A DNA stretch of 64,000 nucleotides from Prevotellaceae bacterium KH2P17 (GTDB taxonomy: Bacteria > Bacteroidota > Bacteroidia > Bacteroidales > Bacteroidaceae), in the NCBI GenBank assembly GCA_900199655.1, contig FZRE01000015.1:30526-94525 (forward strand), written 5' to 3'. Under the pieces are notes generated by a model, which ran no database searches, was not told where the DNA came from, and worked only from the letters and a program-made list of their open reading frames with translations. Each line of letters begins with the position of its first letter. Position 1 is the stretch's first letter. Of this stretch, positions 62,941 through 64,000 are shown piece after piece. Made by a program: the position numbers and the translations under genes.

Positions 62941-64000
62941 TTAGAACACGATTTGCATGCCGAAAGAGAGCGTGCGCGAATAGGGATAGCTGCGCCCGAA
63001 AGACCACGATCCGCTGCCGTAACCTGCCTTGTAATCGGTCGATTCGGGGTCAACGGGAATCTTCATGTCGTCGAATTCGAACAGATTTTCGGCACTCAGA
63101 TAGACCCGGGCACTGGTTAAATAAATCTTCTTGAGCCAAGTGGCGGGCACGGTGTAGCCCACCGTGATGTTCTTACAGCGCAGATAAGCCATGTTACAGA
63201 GAAAACGCGTCTGGCGAAGATAGTTCTGTCCGTTGCTTACCCAGGCCATGTTAGAGGGCCGCGGATAAAAAGCATCGGTGTGGGTAGGCGTCCAGTAGTC
63301 CATCTGATGCTCGAAGGCAGCGTCCAGATAGCCTGAACCACCGGCCGGAATGGCCACACTTCCGAAGGCCCAGAAGTCGTGTTTGCCCACTCCCTGGAAG
63401 AAAGCGCTGAAGTCGAAGCCGGCATAACTGGCCCCCACATTGAAGCTGTACTCGTAGTTGGGCAGTGAGTTACCGATGACCTTGAGGTCTCCGTGGTCCT
63501 CTACTGTATTGGAGCCGTAGCTTATCTTGTCGTCATCGTCGAGGTTCTTGTACTTCACGTCGCCCGGCCCGAACTTGAAGGAGCCGGTCTCATAGAGCGA
63601 CTGTGAGGGGATGCCGGCCTTGAGCGTGCCGTCCGCATTGAAGTCGTCGGCCTGGAAGAGGCGGTCGGTAACGTAGCCCCAGATTTCGCCCAGGCGCTTG
63701 CCTTCATAGTTTCCGTAGATGTCGCGGTCCTGAGAATTGAACTTGGTGATGCGCTCGATGACGTGCGAAAACGATGCCCCGGCCTGCACACCCAATCCGT
63801 TGGCGAAGCGATGCTGATAGTTCAGGCCTATCTCGAAGCCGTTGCCGGTCAGCTCACCGTAGTTAACCTTGGGCACCTTGGCACCAAACGTAACGGGCAG
63901 AGCTTCGCCGGCGGTGTGCATATCGGATGTAACACGGTGGTACCAGTCGGCCGTCAGGCTCAGTTCATCATTGAAGAAGCCGGCATCGATGCCAAAGTCG
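62941..64000 (-). CDS. SusC/RagA-family TonB-linked receptor, 3' part only
   Basis: Partial: the gene runs past the right edge and its 5' end is not in the window. The 353 visible residues are the C-terminal barrel of a SusC-type receptor: LSLTADWYHRVTSD, VNYGELTGNGFEIGLNYQ, FNVGASYAGFDFSAFFQG, NITVGYTVPATWLKK, ARVYLSAENLF and the closing PYSRTLSFGMQIVF. It imports the substrate bound by the SusD partner that follows. No break in the frame is visible. Confidence 0.93.
   Translation of the reverse strand, partial: DFGIDAGFFNDELSLTADWYHRVTSDMHTAGEALPVTFGAKVPKVNYGELTGNGFEIGLNYQHRFANGLGVQAGASFSHVIERITKFNSQDRDIYGNYEGKRLGEIWGYVTDRLFQADDFNADGTLKAGIPSQSLYETGSFKFGPGDVKYKNLDDDDKISYGSNTVEDHGDLKVIGNSLPNYEYSFNVGASYAGFDFSAFFQGVGKHDFWAFGSVAIPAGGSGYLDAAFEHQMDYWTPTHTDAFYPRPSNMAWVSNGQNYLRQTRFLCNMAYLRCKNITVGYTVPATWLKKIYLTSARVYLSAENLFEFDDMKIPVDPESTDYKAGYGSGSWSFGRSYPYSRTLSFGMQIVF

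Overview
The window looks like chromosomal DNA from a Bacteroidales bacterium, most plausibly Prevotella or a close relative. Four things point there: many start sites lie just downstream of the Bacteroidetes promoter (TTTG, 19-21 bp, TAnnTTTG); there is a SusC/SusD pair; secreted proteins are mostly lipoproteins or outer-membrane barrels; and the gene orders guaB-ppiC-surA-ostA-mutL and sucC-sucD are present. Most of the window is GC-rich. The first 6.3 kb is clearly more AT-rich.

Layout. 1-6.3 kb: the end of a type II-C CRISPR-Cas locus, read leftward as cas9-cas1-cas2. A divergent tracrRNA with its own promoter lies behind cas9. The CRISPR array itself must lie to the left of the window. 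6.4-11.6 kb: an outer-membrane barrel receptor, a lipoprotein and an AAA+/DUF4143 ATPase. 11.6-14 kb: a repeat-rich stretch holding a 23-bp triple repeat, two 185-bp MITE-like elements and an esterase-HAD fusion gene. 14-19.4 kb: an APH-like sugar kinase, a CBM9-like protein, a membrane-bound winged-helix regulator, and an ECF sigma factor operon with a predicted envelope-spanning barrel. 19.9-23.5 kb: sucCD and two paralogous small porins. 23.7-32.3 kb: a Dna2-like nuclease-helicase, guanine deaminase, a MATE exporter, a 26-residue membrane protein with a repetitive leader, an FKBP lipoprotein and glyS. 32.7-37.4 kb: parC followed by two overlapping envelope genes. 37.5-43 kb: tRNA-Leu, asd, a CPA2 antiporter, lolD and a CvfB-like protein. 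43.6-52.2 kb: two secreted proteins, asnS, rluB with a long YQPR-repeat tail, purB, two identical tRNA-Val genes and an OmpA protein. 52.3-60.6 kb: the guaB-ppiC-surA-ostA-small gene-mutL operon. 61.1-64 kb: susD and the 3' part of susC, cut by the window edge.

The most unusual content is the set of dispersed intergenic repeats. A 70-bp palindromic element occurs four times, always exactly 70 bp, with compensatory changes between its arms. A second, looser family built on TTCAAG...CTTGAA hairpins occurs at about seven places, and one copy sits inside a small protein gene. A (TGATGGG)n repeat sits in frame inside the helicase gene. These, the tracrRNA locus, the 23-bp triple array and the 26-residue gene are the best leads. 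Functions are assigned from motifs read by eye; no database search was possible.
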